Below, in pieces: positions 21,554-33,500 of a stretch of 64,000 nucleotides of DNA. The notes under the pieces are model-generated. The model worked only from the letters and a program-made list of their open reading frames with translations, searched no databases and had not been told where the DNA came from. The translations under genes and the position numbers were made by a program. Location: NCBI GenBank assembly GCA_905178155.1, contig CAJINV010000012.1, forward strand, positions 367,271-431,270, given 5' to 3'. Source of the stretch: Amoebophrya sp. A120. Lineage: Eukaryota; Sar; Dinophyceae; Syndiniales; Amoebophryaceae. How positions within the stretch are numbered: the stretch's first letter is position 1; each line of letters begins with the position of its first letter.

Positions 21554-24027
21554 CTTTGGTTTTTCGAAAAAAGGCAAAGGTGCTTTGGCTTGTAAAGAAA
21601 TCACTGAGCTACAGAGAGCTTGTAGTTCTTTGGGGGAAAGAACAAGCGAAAGCTGTATGAAGATCAAATAACACCCCGATGAGCGAAAACAACAAGAGTA
21701 AAACTCTTATACTGGTTCTACTCCTCGGTCAACTATTATGGGTTTTCAGAGAAGCTTGCACTACTTGTACTTAATACGTGGAGGTCACCTAAGTTGATGT
21801 AGAAAACTTTGTTAATGTTATGCCGGAGTGTTGTGATCGAGCGGGTTTTTCTAGTCACGATTCAAAACGACAGCTGTTTGTGATTGAAAACCGCGAACAA
21901 AAAATGAACTCGTAGTTTTGGGCTTGACCACGTCCGTGTTCTAGATCTAGATCTTGTGCGCGCATGATAGATTTGCTTACCGAATTTGATGCGTTGGTCT
22001 TCCTTGCCATCTTTTGCGTCTTCAAAAGTCCCCCAACTGAAACGCGAATTATACCGAGTGGCTGCTAGTCGCTCAGATCTACGTGTGGATTACTTAACCG
22101 AGCTGTCATCGCCACGGAAGCCTTTACTTTGTGTGCGCTGTATTGCATGCCAAAAGCAAAAACGGCACTGCGCGCACCAGCACTGACAGGAGCTGCGGGC
22201 TGCCCTTGCATAGGGCGCAGCACTACTGTAGGCCCCCTTCGCACCTGTTCGCGCGCTCTTTTAGTTTGAATTGCGGTGGCTGGCGCGCTCTGCTTTGTTT
22301 CTGTGCTGAAGCAAAACAATGCTGGGCGGTAGCCGGGTCATGGACTGGGGAAGGCGGGGCTTTCTCTTGAATGATTCACGGACGGGCAGCGTTTTTTTGC
22401 CTTTTCTGAGGATATTCATTCGGAAGCCACCTCTTGTTGTGAATTTTCGCAAGAGGAGCTGCTTTTCTGGATCCCGATTTTGAATCATTCAGCGGCCGGG
22501 AGCAAGCGGCCGGGCCTTGCTTCCCTTTTTTTGCCTCTAGGCACACACGCCGCAGGCCTGGGCAGAAGCCTGGCGCACACGCTGCCAGATTGCTGTCCAG
22601 GCGCAAAACTACCTTGCTCACCGTCTAGGTACGGGGTGCATCTTGTTCTGAGTTGCAGAACGAAGAACAACCTTGCAGGCGGCGGCAACGAAGCCAAGGC
22701 GGGCACGTAGCTGCGCGCGCAGGCACGTAGCGACGTCTATATTTCTTCTCCCCGGTGCTTGTTGGCGCAGCTATGATGCGCCAATGAAACAATGCGCAAT
22801 TATTTCCGCGTGCCGGAGGCGGAGGCCGCTGCCACGACTCAGACCTCCACTGGCGCCGTTGGCGTTGCTTTTTTTGCCGCGCCTGCGGCGGATCCTAGAT
22901 AGTTGTGGTTCTGCCATAAACAGCGACTATTTTGAAACTCAGGTCGTGGCTGTTGAACCCGGAAAGCGTCGGCTTCGGTGTCGGTGACGGGCGTGTTTGA
23001 AAAAATCACTCTTCTGCGAAGTGTAAATATTCACGGCCGATTTTGAATTATATTCAAAATAGATCTTCCATGAAGCTAAATGGACTTTGTCCCTTCATAT
23101 GCTAGTCGCTCAGATCTACGTGTGGATTACTTAACCGAGCTGTCCTCACGTTCAATAGCGTTTGCGCTGTTCTACATTTATTAGATCCACCACCAATTTA
23201 TTTAGGTACTTTATCACTTTTGCATCTGCTTCTGGCACTCGTCATTTTTCATCATCACGATCAACATACAAATATACCGAGATCTTGATACTATACCGAG
23301 ATTGTTTTCTGACGATCTGAAGGCGGCCAATTTTCCGACTTTTTCTTTCTCATTTGTTGAGGGATCGCCGAGCTACTAGGGAGAAATCCTTACACGTAGG
23401 AGAACATCGACCGCAGGATCAGAAACAGGCTCAAGGATCGCGCAGCTCTCAACAGGAGCATAAGAAGATGCTCTTGCGAAAGTAGATGCAGTTTTTCCGT
23501 TTTCTTGTTGGTAGTAGATTTCTAACAAAACAATCGCGTTGCATCTTGCAACCGTGTTCTTGTGCATCAACATTCGAGTTCTTGCTCGGTCAACGAGGGG
23601 CTAATCCGATTCGTTGCCTACAATTTGCGCTGGTCGTCTGTGTAGTACCCATTTTCCGCTCGATCTTTCCTTGGTTGGTTACTTTCTACTTCTAGCGAGC
23701 GGGAAAACAAGGCAAACACGACCGCCAGGATCATGTCGAATAAACATACACAAAATTTGCGACGGCTCAACATTATGTGTGCGCGTAGCAAGTATGTTCA
23801 TCGTCATTTGGGTGATGAAAAAAAAAATGGTCCGCATAGATAGGCACACTTATATGTGCGCACAACAAACCTTGTAAACTTATGTTTTCAAAAAACCTGC
23901 GAGCCAAATATTTTGACTTCAAGAAAAGATTCACTTACACCTTCCTACTTTTAGGGCGAAAGTAGATGCGCAGGCTTTGTAATGACGAGTGCAGCTTGTT
24001 CGCTACGATGTAGTAAATTGGAACGGC
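21554..24027. other. Upstream region of the membrane-protein gene, with a 1-kb insertion
   Basis: 21660-22107 and 23101-23370 together match 25310-25910 beyond the related gene. 22108-23144 is an insertion between 44-bp direct repeats (annotated). 23396-23840 repeats the 15.97-16.4 kb block. The minus-strand frame upstream of ATG 21553 stays open and resembles the same stretch upstream of 25163 (IFIQLSLV...QALCSSVIS), so translation may start further upstream than annotated. Confidence 0.55.
22064..23144. mobile_element. About 1,037-bp insertion bounded by 44-bp direct repeats
   Basis: The 44-bp sequence beginning GCTAGTCGCTCAGATCTACG occurs at 22064-22107 and again at 23101-23144. A related locus at 25662-25700 has it once and continues directly into the sequence found here after the second copy (CCTCACGTT..., then TTATTAGATCCACCACCAAT). 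The insert is visibly GC-richer than its flanks and contains no long frame I trust. I cannot tell insertion with a long duplication from recombination between repeats. Confidence 0.6.
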
Positions 24028-25163
24028 CTACGGGAGTTCACTGACGGGGACATCAGTCCGCTCACCAGTGCCAGTCGGGTCACGCTCGGTCCGCAGATAA
24101 AATCCCTGGTTGCTGCCCGAAGCGCTCGCCTGCTGTCGTAGCTGGTCTCGAAGCTGGTTCCTGTGTGCAGCACGGGCGGCCTCCTCCTCCGTGGCCTGCG
24201 CCTCTTCTCGGATTTCACGAACCCTCGCTGCTCGTGTTCTTTCTGAGCACGAACCCTCACATCCAACAGCCATGCCGGCAGTGCATAGTATGGGTCCACA
24301 CAATTTGGCGCCGGACGAACCAAGAACGCAAGGGCCTACAGGGGTTTGCCAAATCGCAGCACCGGTGGCAGCACAGCAACATCCGAGAAATTCACCTTTG
24401 GTGATTTCGGAGCCACTATCAACTGTAAAAGTGTCTGGGTCTGGAAGAATCCAACTTGTCGCGCTGATTTTGGATTCTAAAAAAATCTGTATTGCATGAG
24501 CAGCAAAGAGAGTCCAAGTTTTGCAGTACGGAAAGAGCATTTGCATGCGGAATAGGCGTCAGGAAGCCCTCTAAAAATCTGTGATGCTAGGGCATGCATC
24601 ACAGACTTGAGGAGTCATGCAAAATGTGCATGACAAAGCCGGCAATCTTCCAGACCCAGACATTTTTACATTTGATAGCCACCGGGGAAACATGGACCAT
24701 AGAGCCCCGGGATTTCCCTCACTGGCTGTCGTGCGATTTCATATATTGGCTGCAGCCGCGGCGCAGGTAGAGCATCCAACATAACCTCCTGTGCGGGCGG
24801 CCCGGCGTTTTGGTTTTCGGTTCTGGAATTGGCTGCTGCGGCGGGCGGAGGATCGTGCTGCGGACCAGCAGAAGAAGCTCCTGGCTGTCCAGTGTTCGCA
24901 GAAGGCGAAGGACCTTCTGTATTCAGCAGTGGCTGCGCACGATGTCGCCGAGACGGCGACGGCGTTCTTGTAGTCGTACTTCTTGCCGGTTGCAACCGAA
25001 GCGCGGACGCAAATAAAGTCGGAGCTTGAAGTAGAGATGAAGGAAAAACACCAGCACCGCCGAAGCCGCCGTCCGTCAACATCATGGCGGTACCAACAAA
25101 CAACGAGACGAACGCCGCGAGCATTGAAGACGAGCGGGACATTCTTCTACTACTTCCCGCCAT
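24028..25163 (-). CDS. Two-exon membrane/secreted Cys-rich protein (relative of 17486-21553)
   Basis: Exons 25163-24683 and 24416-24028 (TAG) total 870 nt, 289 residues. One family A element, with GCCAC direct repeats, splices out in frame. The N-terminus matches the 21.5-kb gene almost residue for residue (MLAAFVSLFVGTAMMLTDGG, FGGAG). It is a signal or anchor segment followed by a Pro/Ala/Ser linker and PQHDPPPAAAA. The second half has GLYGPCFPGG, a Cys-rich hydrophobic segment (GEFLGCCCAATGAAI, then CGPILCTAGMAVGC) and an Arg/Glu/Ala-rich tail. Two membrane passes are plausible. A degraded copy of the second half lies at 39530-39860. Function unknown. Confidence 0.65.
24417..24682. mobile_element. 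Introner element, family A, with an empty paralogous site
   Basis: TATCAACTGTAAAAGTGTC and inverse, direct repeat GCCAC. The paralogous copy at 39815 runs through GCCGCCGGGG without it. Confidence 0.9.
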
Positions 25164-28042
25164 CTTTGGTTTTTCGAAAAAAGGCAAAGGTGCTTTACTA
25201 GCTTGTACAGAAATCACTGAGCTACAGAGAGCTTGTAGTAGTTCTTTGGGCGGAACAAGCGAAAGTTGTATGAAGATCAAACAGCCCGACGCCCGAAAAC
25301 AAGAGTAAAACACTTATAATACTGCTTCTGCTCGGTCAACTATTTTGGGTTTTTAGAGGAGCTTGCACTACTTACGTGGAGGGCATCTAGGTGTCGTTGT
25401 AAAAAACTTTCGTTAATGTAATGCCGGAGTGTTGTGGTCGAGCGGGTTTTTCTAGTCACGATTCAAAACGACAGCTGTTTGTGATTGAAAACGCGAGCAA
25501 AAAATGAACTCGTAGTTTTGGGCTTGACGACGTGTTCTAGATCTAGATCTTGTGCGTGCATGATAGATTTGCTTACCGAATTTGATGTGTTGGTCGTGCC
25601 ATCTTTTTCTTTTGCGTCTTCAAAAGTCCCCCAACTGAAACGCGAATTATACCGAGTGGCTGCTAGTCGCTCAGATCTACGTGTGGATTAACCGAGTTGT
25701 CCTCACGTTTAATAGCATTTTACATTTATTAGATCCACCACCAATTTTAGGTACTTTATCACTTTCGCATCTGCTTCTGGCAATCGTCATTTTTCATCAT
25801 CAAGATCAACATACAAATATACCATGATGATATACCGAGACTGTATAAAGGCGGCCAATTTCTTCCATCCGACCTTTCCTTTCTCATTTGTTGAGGGACC
25901 GCCGAGCTAGGGAGAGACAGCTGTTGGCTCTTGAGTTTCTACGAGTTCTTACCATGATCGATGATGTGTGTTTCCTTTCGTGCCAAATAGCAACACCGAG
26001 TGGAGGACCCCCGAACCGATAACGTGTATTTTAGTTTGACGACGAGAAGGTGGACTGATCTTCACCAATAACGAGCATTCACCTACAGTCTCGATTTTCT
26101 TGACATTCCGTTGTAGCGCTTTCTTGATCGTAGATTTATTGATCTAGAGGAGAGACCAGGACATGCTCGTGGTTCAATTTTGGAAACATGAAGATCGTTT
26201 TTGGTCTCTTCTCTTCGCGCGGATCCGCATCGGTCAGCGTCGCGAAGATGATCTGAATGCAACTACAATGTTGATGAACTTGCTGTCTTTCGTTGTTCTC
26301 ATCTTCCCTTACAACTTGTAGAAGTTCTTTATATCATACTTGTCTGTATTGTCAGTCTGTAGTCCGAGTGACCCGATGAACACTAGAATCGTCGTGCAGC
26401 GCAGAACTACTTAGTTCCTCAAGCCCGGATGATGCTGAAAACGAACATCTGCTGAACAAACTCCCGGGGATCATGAGGCAGCTCCTGCGCAAACGAAATC
26501 AATATGACGTGGCTTTGATCAACATCTAAAACTCGATGTCCAGGAGCATCAGGAGCATCTCGTTTGACGTGCATAATCACTTTTCGTCACTTCTTGATCG
26601 GTTTTTCTTCCAACATGTTCGGGGAAAAAGATTTGTATGCTCCTTTATACTTCTCCGTCCTGCTGCTCCTGCTTAGTGCTATTTCATTGCGAGACTAAGT
26701 TGTTGTGTTGTTGTTCATTCAGCTAGCCTGCTGCGAACTGGTACACCTGCTACTTATCAAAGTCCGAGCTCTCGTTCCGAGTACCGCTCGGCTTCTGAGA
26801 AATGTTGCGCAGGTGGTCTCATCATTACACGCAAGAAGTACATATAATCTTTCAAGTGTTGGTGAAAGGGTTCTGCTGCTGTCCTGCAAAATGCCTCGGC
26901 GTTAAGCAACGATGCGACTTGCAGGCGATAAGGAACTATTTACCACTGCGGGGGAGAAACAACTTTTATTTTTCTTTTGAGCGAGGGAAAAAGAAAATCA
27001 TAATAAACTACCAATTTTTTTTATCTGAAGCTGCGGAAATACTAGTTTTGTGCATGAGACTTATCCAGTGCAAATATGTCTGGGTGTGGAACTTTGCAAT
27101 ACTGTTTTTGGAAGATTCTAGAAAATCCGTTTTGCGCGATCAGCAAGAGGAGTCCAATTTTTGCCACGCGGATGGAACATTTCTCATGCGGTATAATCAG
27201 AAAGCCATCGCAAAATCTGTGATGGTATGGCATCCATCACAGGCTTTGTGGGTCATGAAAAATGTGCATGACAGATCTTGCATTCTTCCAGACCCAGACA
27301 TCTTTGCATGCGATAAGCTCAACATCTCCATGTAATCGATTTCGATTGTTCAAACTACGGACGTTCTACGAGTTCGATTTCTGACGTGCTAGCATTATTT
27401 GATCAAAGCGGAGGAAAGAAAAGCCTCCTGCTAGACGAAAGTTATACACTACTTCCACTTCAATCTATATATAAAAATAATTCGAATTCCACATCACCAC
27501 ACGACTCAGGCAGCAACTATACATGTACCTAATAAAACATCTTACACGGGGCGGCTGACTTCTTCACTTTGCATGTTTCGACTGCCACTGCACTTGAACG
27601 GTGATCTTCTTTCGTGCCTGCCCTTAGTTAATAGCACTCTTAGTTTTCTTTGTATGTTGTACGTGTAGCACTACTCGAGATTGATTCTTCGTGTGCAACA
27701 TTGTTACGCGCCGTTTGCAATGGCCGAGGAAATCCCATCCCCAAGGCCCCAATGGTCAAAAACACGGTCAGCAATAGCGTCGGCATTGCACGTCAGTGCG
27801 CCGCAGCCGCAGCAACACACGCTCGCGGGACCTTGCGCGCCGGCTGCTATCAAATTGCCCCCATATGCGAAGCAACAATAGTACTTATCGCAGTAGCCTA
27901 CGTGCCGAAATTGGAATGCTCGTGCATGATAACGAGAAATAGTACACCCATAGAAAGCCTGACGCTACATCGGCATTGATTGCAAGCGGCGCTGTTCTTT
28001 TTTTCAAAACTTACGTCTTACGGTGGACCTCCATTATCTACT
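25164..28042. other. Intergenic, repeats and one isolated introner-like element
   Basis: 25310-25910 duplicates material at 21.7-22.1 and 23.1-23.4 kb. About 26090-26150 shares TTGACATTCCGTTGTAGCG with 29770-29800. An isolated element lies at 27061-27318. At 27710-27970 a minus-strand open stretch with CCFAYGG, CCCGCGALTC and a TAA end looks faintly like the Cys-rich genes nearby, but it has no start and I do not call it. Confidence 0.5.
27061..27318. mobile_element. Introner-like element, family A, isolated
   Basis: ATCCAGTGCAAATATGTCTG and a matching inverse end (CATCTTTGCATGCGATAA) are recognisable but diverged. No clear direct repeat and no flanking coding sequence, so it is probably intergenic. 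Confidence 0.65.
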
Positions 28043-29178
28043 TCAAGATACAGCCATCATATAGAAGATGCAAGTAGGCACACGCACGGCCGCGATCGTA
28101 AAAGTGGCGCTAATTATATATACTACTGCTGCCACGCATAACGGCAAACCGGCAATGCAAGTGCCAGCAACGACACACGCGGCCGCACTCGCCTTGACCG
28201 CCTTTTCATCCCTATTGTACTCTTGACGATATGAAGGTGAGCACAAATGGCGCGCGCACACGACCAGAGAAGCGCGAGAGTCTTTATGAATTTCATTCGG
28301 TATAATCTTCCCGTTGTATTGCAGCGAAGCAGATCCTACTAACCGTGCGTCTTTCATAACGAAAACTGCTCGTACAGAGATACAATCACGGCCACAAGGA
28401 GGGCAACCGAGCTGCCGAATATTGACATGCAGGCGAAAAACCAGCTCTGTAATCCACGGTGGACGGGCTATATTGCAAGACAAACGTTTCGCTTTTCTGG
28501 GCGTTGCGGCAAGGCACATTTCAGCTTGGTAGACACCGACACGGGTGTATCAACTGCAAATATATCTACTGGGTCTGGAAACTTGTGATGCGGGTTGGAC
28601 ATAAGTCATTGTCATGAGGACGCCTCCACTCATAGCGAAGCATGACAAGTTTTTGAGTCTCTAGGTGTTGCCCATTCCACATGGCAAACTGCCTTTCTGC
28701 ATGACAGCAAGAAACTGGGGAGCTCTTTGGGTAAACCGCGTGAAGACAGATTTGAGACTTATGCTGGCGGGGCGTGACAAAGAAACCTGGCACTCTACTT
28801 GCAGACCCAGATATAAAATTTGCGATCTTGCATAGGATCGTGAGTAGAACACCATTCGCGGCATCTTCCCAAACAAGAAGAACAGCAGTGGCGACAGGAC
28901 CTGCAGCATCGTCCGCGACCATGTACTTGCTCGGGGCCCGACGTCTCCGCATGGCCCCCGCCCGTCTCCGCGTGGCCCCCAGCTAACATCTGGACCTGTG
29001 CAGGTGGAAGCTCCGCGTTGGAGTCACGAGACGCTGGAACCTCGCCGCCGCGGCTTGGGCGGAAACCCATTTGCAGAGCTTCTGCAGCAAAAGAGGCCAA
29101 AAACGAAGATCCACCGAAGAATGCAATGATCTGTAAGTAGACCAACAGAACGGCAGTTTTCATTGTCATCACGGCCAT
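28043..29178 (-). CDS. Secreted/membrane Cys-rich protein interrupted by a degenerate introner
   Basis: Exon 1 runs from ATG 29178 to about 28840. It encodes a strong signal peptide (MKTAVLLVYLQIIAFFGG), then repeated GGHAET and a dense Cys run (RCCRSCRHCCSSCLGRCREW). Exon 2, about 28550 to 28043, has CPPCGRDCISV, a basic helix and a C-terminal hydrophobic pair (AACVVAGTCIAGLPLCVAAV, then YIISATFTIAAV). The separating element keeps the family A landmarks but has mutated ends, and I could not find a join that is clearly in frame. Either the splice differs from the other elements or the gene is decaying. Export or membrane location is inferred from the signal peptide. No family recognised. Confidence 0.45.
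28553..28840. mobile_element. Degenerate introner element, family A
   Basis: The left end carries ATCAACTGCAAATATATCTA. The right end is damaged (CAGACCCAGATATAAAATTT). Internal family A landmarks persist. It lies inside the Cys-rich secreted-protein gene. Confidence 0.6.
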
Positions 29179-30593
29179 GGTGTTTTAGCGGATTTTTACT
29201 TCCTATCAGAAGTAGTTGCAGGCACAGAAATTACGATTTTTACCTATGAATATGGAAGAAATATGTAGTACTAGAAGTGCTGTAGAACGTGATGTCAACC
29301 TTTTGCAGAAAAAATACTCTGACTTGTTTGACCCTTTTGCGGTATAGAATACTGAGAGTCGCTGTTGGGCCCGCTGCTCTATCGATTTTTTATGTGCTGT
29401 TTCTTAATCTATGTATAATGATCACTGCTACGGCGGTAAGTGGCAGTTCTTGTAAGCGCAAGAGCTAGCTACTGCGTTTGATAGGCGAAAGATCACCGAC
29501 GAGAGACGCAATTTCAAATGTGAGGCTGGTCGTGTTGTTTTAGTCGACGTCCATTTTTTAGTGTTAATGTTGTCACACTTCCGCCAGTCGATAATGAAGG
29601 TTCATTGATAATTTTCAACTGTTACTCTGCTTCCAATTTATCTCGTTGTCAGACCCAGTTTCTTTGTCATTTGAATTTGTCACCGATTGGATCACACACC
29701 TGAAAGCGCGTATATTTTGACGGTGATATTAACGACTTTCACGCATAGAGCATTCAAGTTCTATCTCGATTGTGTTGACATTCCGTTGTAGCGTTTTGAT
29801 CTAGAAGATTGGATGCAGAGCTGGTAACACTCCGAGGTTCCTTGTTGTTCTTTTGAAAAACAACCGATTTGGCCTGCAGGCTAAGGCTGATCTGCATTTG
29901 TCGCTGTCAAGATCTGGATGCATGAAGTTGAGCTTGTTGGCGGCACCTTCATCAAGTAGAGTCATGAGCGAAGTAGAGAAGCCTTGTCCACAGCTGGATC
30001 ACAAGATCGGGCCAATGGAGTGAAGCGCCACGGCCTCTATCTGCATACTTCATCTCCTCTTCGTCAGATGCAGCAGCAGCATCTACACCTTCACCCTCAT
30101 AAAGCGCAATACGAAGGAACTTGAGGAACTTGCATCAAGCGGTACATGGATCTTCATCCGGAGCCACATCAAAAACACTAGTATACAGAAACCCAGAACA
30201 GGGTTGCCTATCAATGATGAGAACTAGAACAACGGAACGGAAAAATACAGCAGGTGCATGAAAAGCTGACAGGTAGTCGTGAGAGCTCGTGAAAAATCAT
30301 ATGCGAATGAGGCTGCCGAAAAGAGGTGGCAACAGCGGTCTTCATTCTCCTCTCAGCACGACGTCTACACGCGTTGTTTTCAATCCTGCATGAATGGGTG
30401 TGTCAATATACAATTTTCGCTTACTGAAAATAATTTTCCTATGTACTAACCAGCCGCTAGCTTATCAAAAAAGGCAGCAAAATATATGCGAATCCAATTT
30501 ACATGTCTGTGTTGTACATCATCAGACATGAAAAGTTTTCCTTCTGCGCTTGCAAAAAGCTCTTGACGTTTACGGTTCGAGGTATTTCTATTT
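29179..30593. other. Intergenic, dispersed repeats only
   Basis: 30040-30300 matches 40925-41150 (AAAGCGCAATAC, AAGGAACTTGA, then GATGAGAACTAGAACAACGG). About 29980-30020 resembles 36505-36540 (CTGGATCACAAGATC). No supported gene. Confidence 0.55.
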
Positions 30594-33500
30594 CTATTTG
30601 CCTTTCCTGCTTCCTTGTCCTTGCACAAGGTACTCCGGATGCAGAGCCACATCGTAGGACCCGGCACTGAGATCATGCTTCGATGGAAATCTTGACGTTG
30701 AATTTACACTAGAGGCGTCGCCACTTTGACTTTGCTGTTCCTGATGCCGGTCAATGATTTGAAATCTTCCGGGCGGACACCGGCGTAAAATTCCGCGCAG
30801 AGTCACTGAAATGTAGGAGAGATCCTTTAGTTGCCGGTAACGGACGTCACTCGCGATTACTTCGCATTTGACGCGAAAGAATTCTGGTCTTCGTATAAGT
30901 TCTCGGCCACAGGAAGAAGTAGTGACATTTCTGTGCGCCGTTCTCGTGGTACAACGACTTTCTCCAACTTCCCGAATGATTTGCTCAATCGTGTCCCAAT
31001 GACGGTTCAACACTACAGTGCTCATTTTACCCAAGATCTTTGGCCCAGTGTCAACTGCTGGGTCAGAAGAATTGCCCGCTCTTGCGGAAGAGGAGGTCGT
31101 CGTGTCATGTTCGGTTCGCGCATTCTGATGCGGGAAAGATGAAGACAAGCAGCTATTCAGCGACGACCTTGGTGTGCTGACCACGTTGCTTTTGGAGAGT
31201 TCGAAACCACGACCGTGGCGTGTTTCTGGGGCAGCCCCAGACAAAATTTTTCGTCCTCGTGGTGTTTGCGTCCGCGCATGATTTTTGTAGTTTGGATTCA
31301 ACCCAACATCGTACACATCGAGCGGCTTTCCGCTCGCTGCGGTATTACCTGGGAACAACATCTTCCCCTGCTCGTTCGGAGAAGCTGACCCGGCCCGTGG
31401 AAACAAAAACCGCTGGTCCGGGCAGCTTCGCAAGATCGCCCGCAGCGTGACGCAGTAGGGCTGATGGAGCTTTTGCAACTGCACGTATCTGCTATCGCTG
31501 ACGATGTCACGACTGGTAGCGGAACAAGGAGTTGTGCCGACGCGGCCATTTTTCATCTCGACGCGGCCTGCAGGCGGGAATAAACTACATCGCTCAATAA
31601 TGATCTCCTCGATCACAGCGTAGTACTTTTGCAACACCGCCGGGTTGAAATACCTGATAACCTTCGGTCCGCCGTCCTGCTGGGACGAGGTTTCGTTGCC
31701 GATCTTCGAACATGATCTTCCGGCCTTCGGTCGGATCATGCTTTTTTCCCTCTTGTTTTGCCGTTGTTGTTTCAGCTCCACAAAATACCTGTTTTTTCCA
31801 CCCATCTCTCGGAAGACCGTGAAGGGGCTGCTACCATGAATTTGTTCCTCGGCCAAAGTCTGCAGCGCCTGCAGAAGACCACCAGGAGGCGGGCCGAATT
31901 TTCTCACAACCGAGTCTTGCACCTCGCGGGAGTTCCCGAGGCTATTCACCGTTGCCAGTTTGTTGCCGGGCTTCTGCAACAAAAAAGTGCGAACTGCCGC
32001 TTTCAAGGCGTCGGTGCCGGGCCAATCCGCAAGCGTTGTTGCCGTCGCCGGCGATCTTCGGCCTGGACGAGCACAACCTTCGGCCAAGAAAATCTGCTCG
32101 ACTCCGTTCTTTCCGTCGACTACCCGGAAAGCGTCGGGAAAGTGCGACGCACAAGCTGCCACCGAGGCAGGTGAAAGAGCACCATATTTGTCCGTCAAAG
32201 CCCGGAACTCGAGGGAGTCGCAAAATTGCGACAGAGAGACGCCGACTTCTTGCTTCGCAGAGTAATCATTGAATTCTCCGAACGAATCACTACTCCCCTG
32301 TTTTCTACTACTGCTGCGCCCCGTGTGGTCTGCGGAAATTCTATTCGCTCGTCGCGCGACGCAAAATTCCCGCAAGCACCGGCAAAAAACGCCTCGGCCT
32401 TCTTTCGTGTCCCAAAAAGAACTTTTTGCAGAAGATGAGTTCGGCGAAACTAGAGACGACTTGGACGACAAGCAGCCCAATGTCGCCGGCGATGACGTCA
32501 AAGCTGACGCTGAGGGAGCAGCTGCAGCAGCTTTGTTTATTTCACTGTCAAAATGCGGATGCGCTGGCGGTGCTGCCTTGCTGTCAACCTTCTTCTGCAT
32601 CATGCCCATTTTCACAACTGTCGTCCACGATTTTTTTTCCTTGTTCTCCCGCTCCACCGCTGTCAGAAGCGCCTGTTGCTTCCTCAAAAATCTCACTGCA
32701 TTGGCCGTCAAGCACCACAGGGTCGGAGGTCCTGTGTGCGGCGTAAAAATACCTGTAGCATTTATCTCGGTATTCGTCTTGCGCGAAGGTTCGGCGTCTG
32801 CGCAAAAAGTATTTTCCATCTTCGTTTTTGGCTGCTGCGAGAACAACTCCCTGTTCTCCTTCATGATGGACAAGTAGGTTTCGTGACGATCCTCGTGGAA
32901 TGTCGACCCGTAGGCCTTCGTCGGCCCCCGTTGGTAGAGAATCCTCATCAGCTTCATGCAGTTCGGAGGGGGGATGAAATGCGCGTCACCTTGTTCCTCA
33001 CTATCTTCGTCCGTTTCGTCATCATGGTTGTGCCCGTCTGAGGCACGTCCACGTGCACCTCCATCGGCGTGAGTGCAGAAGTCTTGATCTTCGTGATTTG
33101 CGAACGCTTTTGTTGATGATTTCGCAACCCCGCCCGCCTCCGCCGAACCGGAAGAAGACACGAATACATCAGGTCGTGTGGTTGTTGAGTGTGCTACTTC
33201 CCTCATCTTCGCTGCCTTCTTTGCTGTAGTTCCAAGAAAATTGTGCAGTTCCCCAAGCCCTCCATCGGGCGCCGCACGGCGATATCGATCTTCGTCCCAC
33301 GCGGCAAACCTCACCGTCTTTTTCGCCGGCTGGGTACTACTTGTCTTTTTCGCCGGCTGGGAACGTCCACGATGCTGGCTTTGGTGTCGGGTTGAGGTCC
33401 TGCTCTCCTGTGAAATTCCCCGAAAAAGTTCTTTCCCTCGTTTGAGCACTCCGCATGAAGATTCGGGTAGAAGTTGCGGTCCAGACGTGGCTGGTCGGTC

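Noticed and set aside
27650-27979. Plus-strand frame of 109 codons
   Set aside because: It would be the only plus-strand gene, overlaps a minus-strand Cys-rich open stretch, and has no recognisable features; left undecided rather than called.
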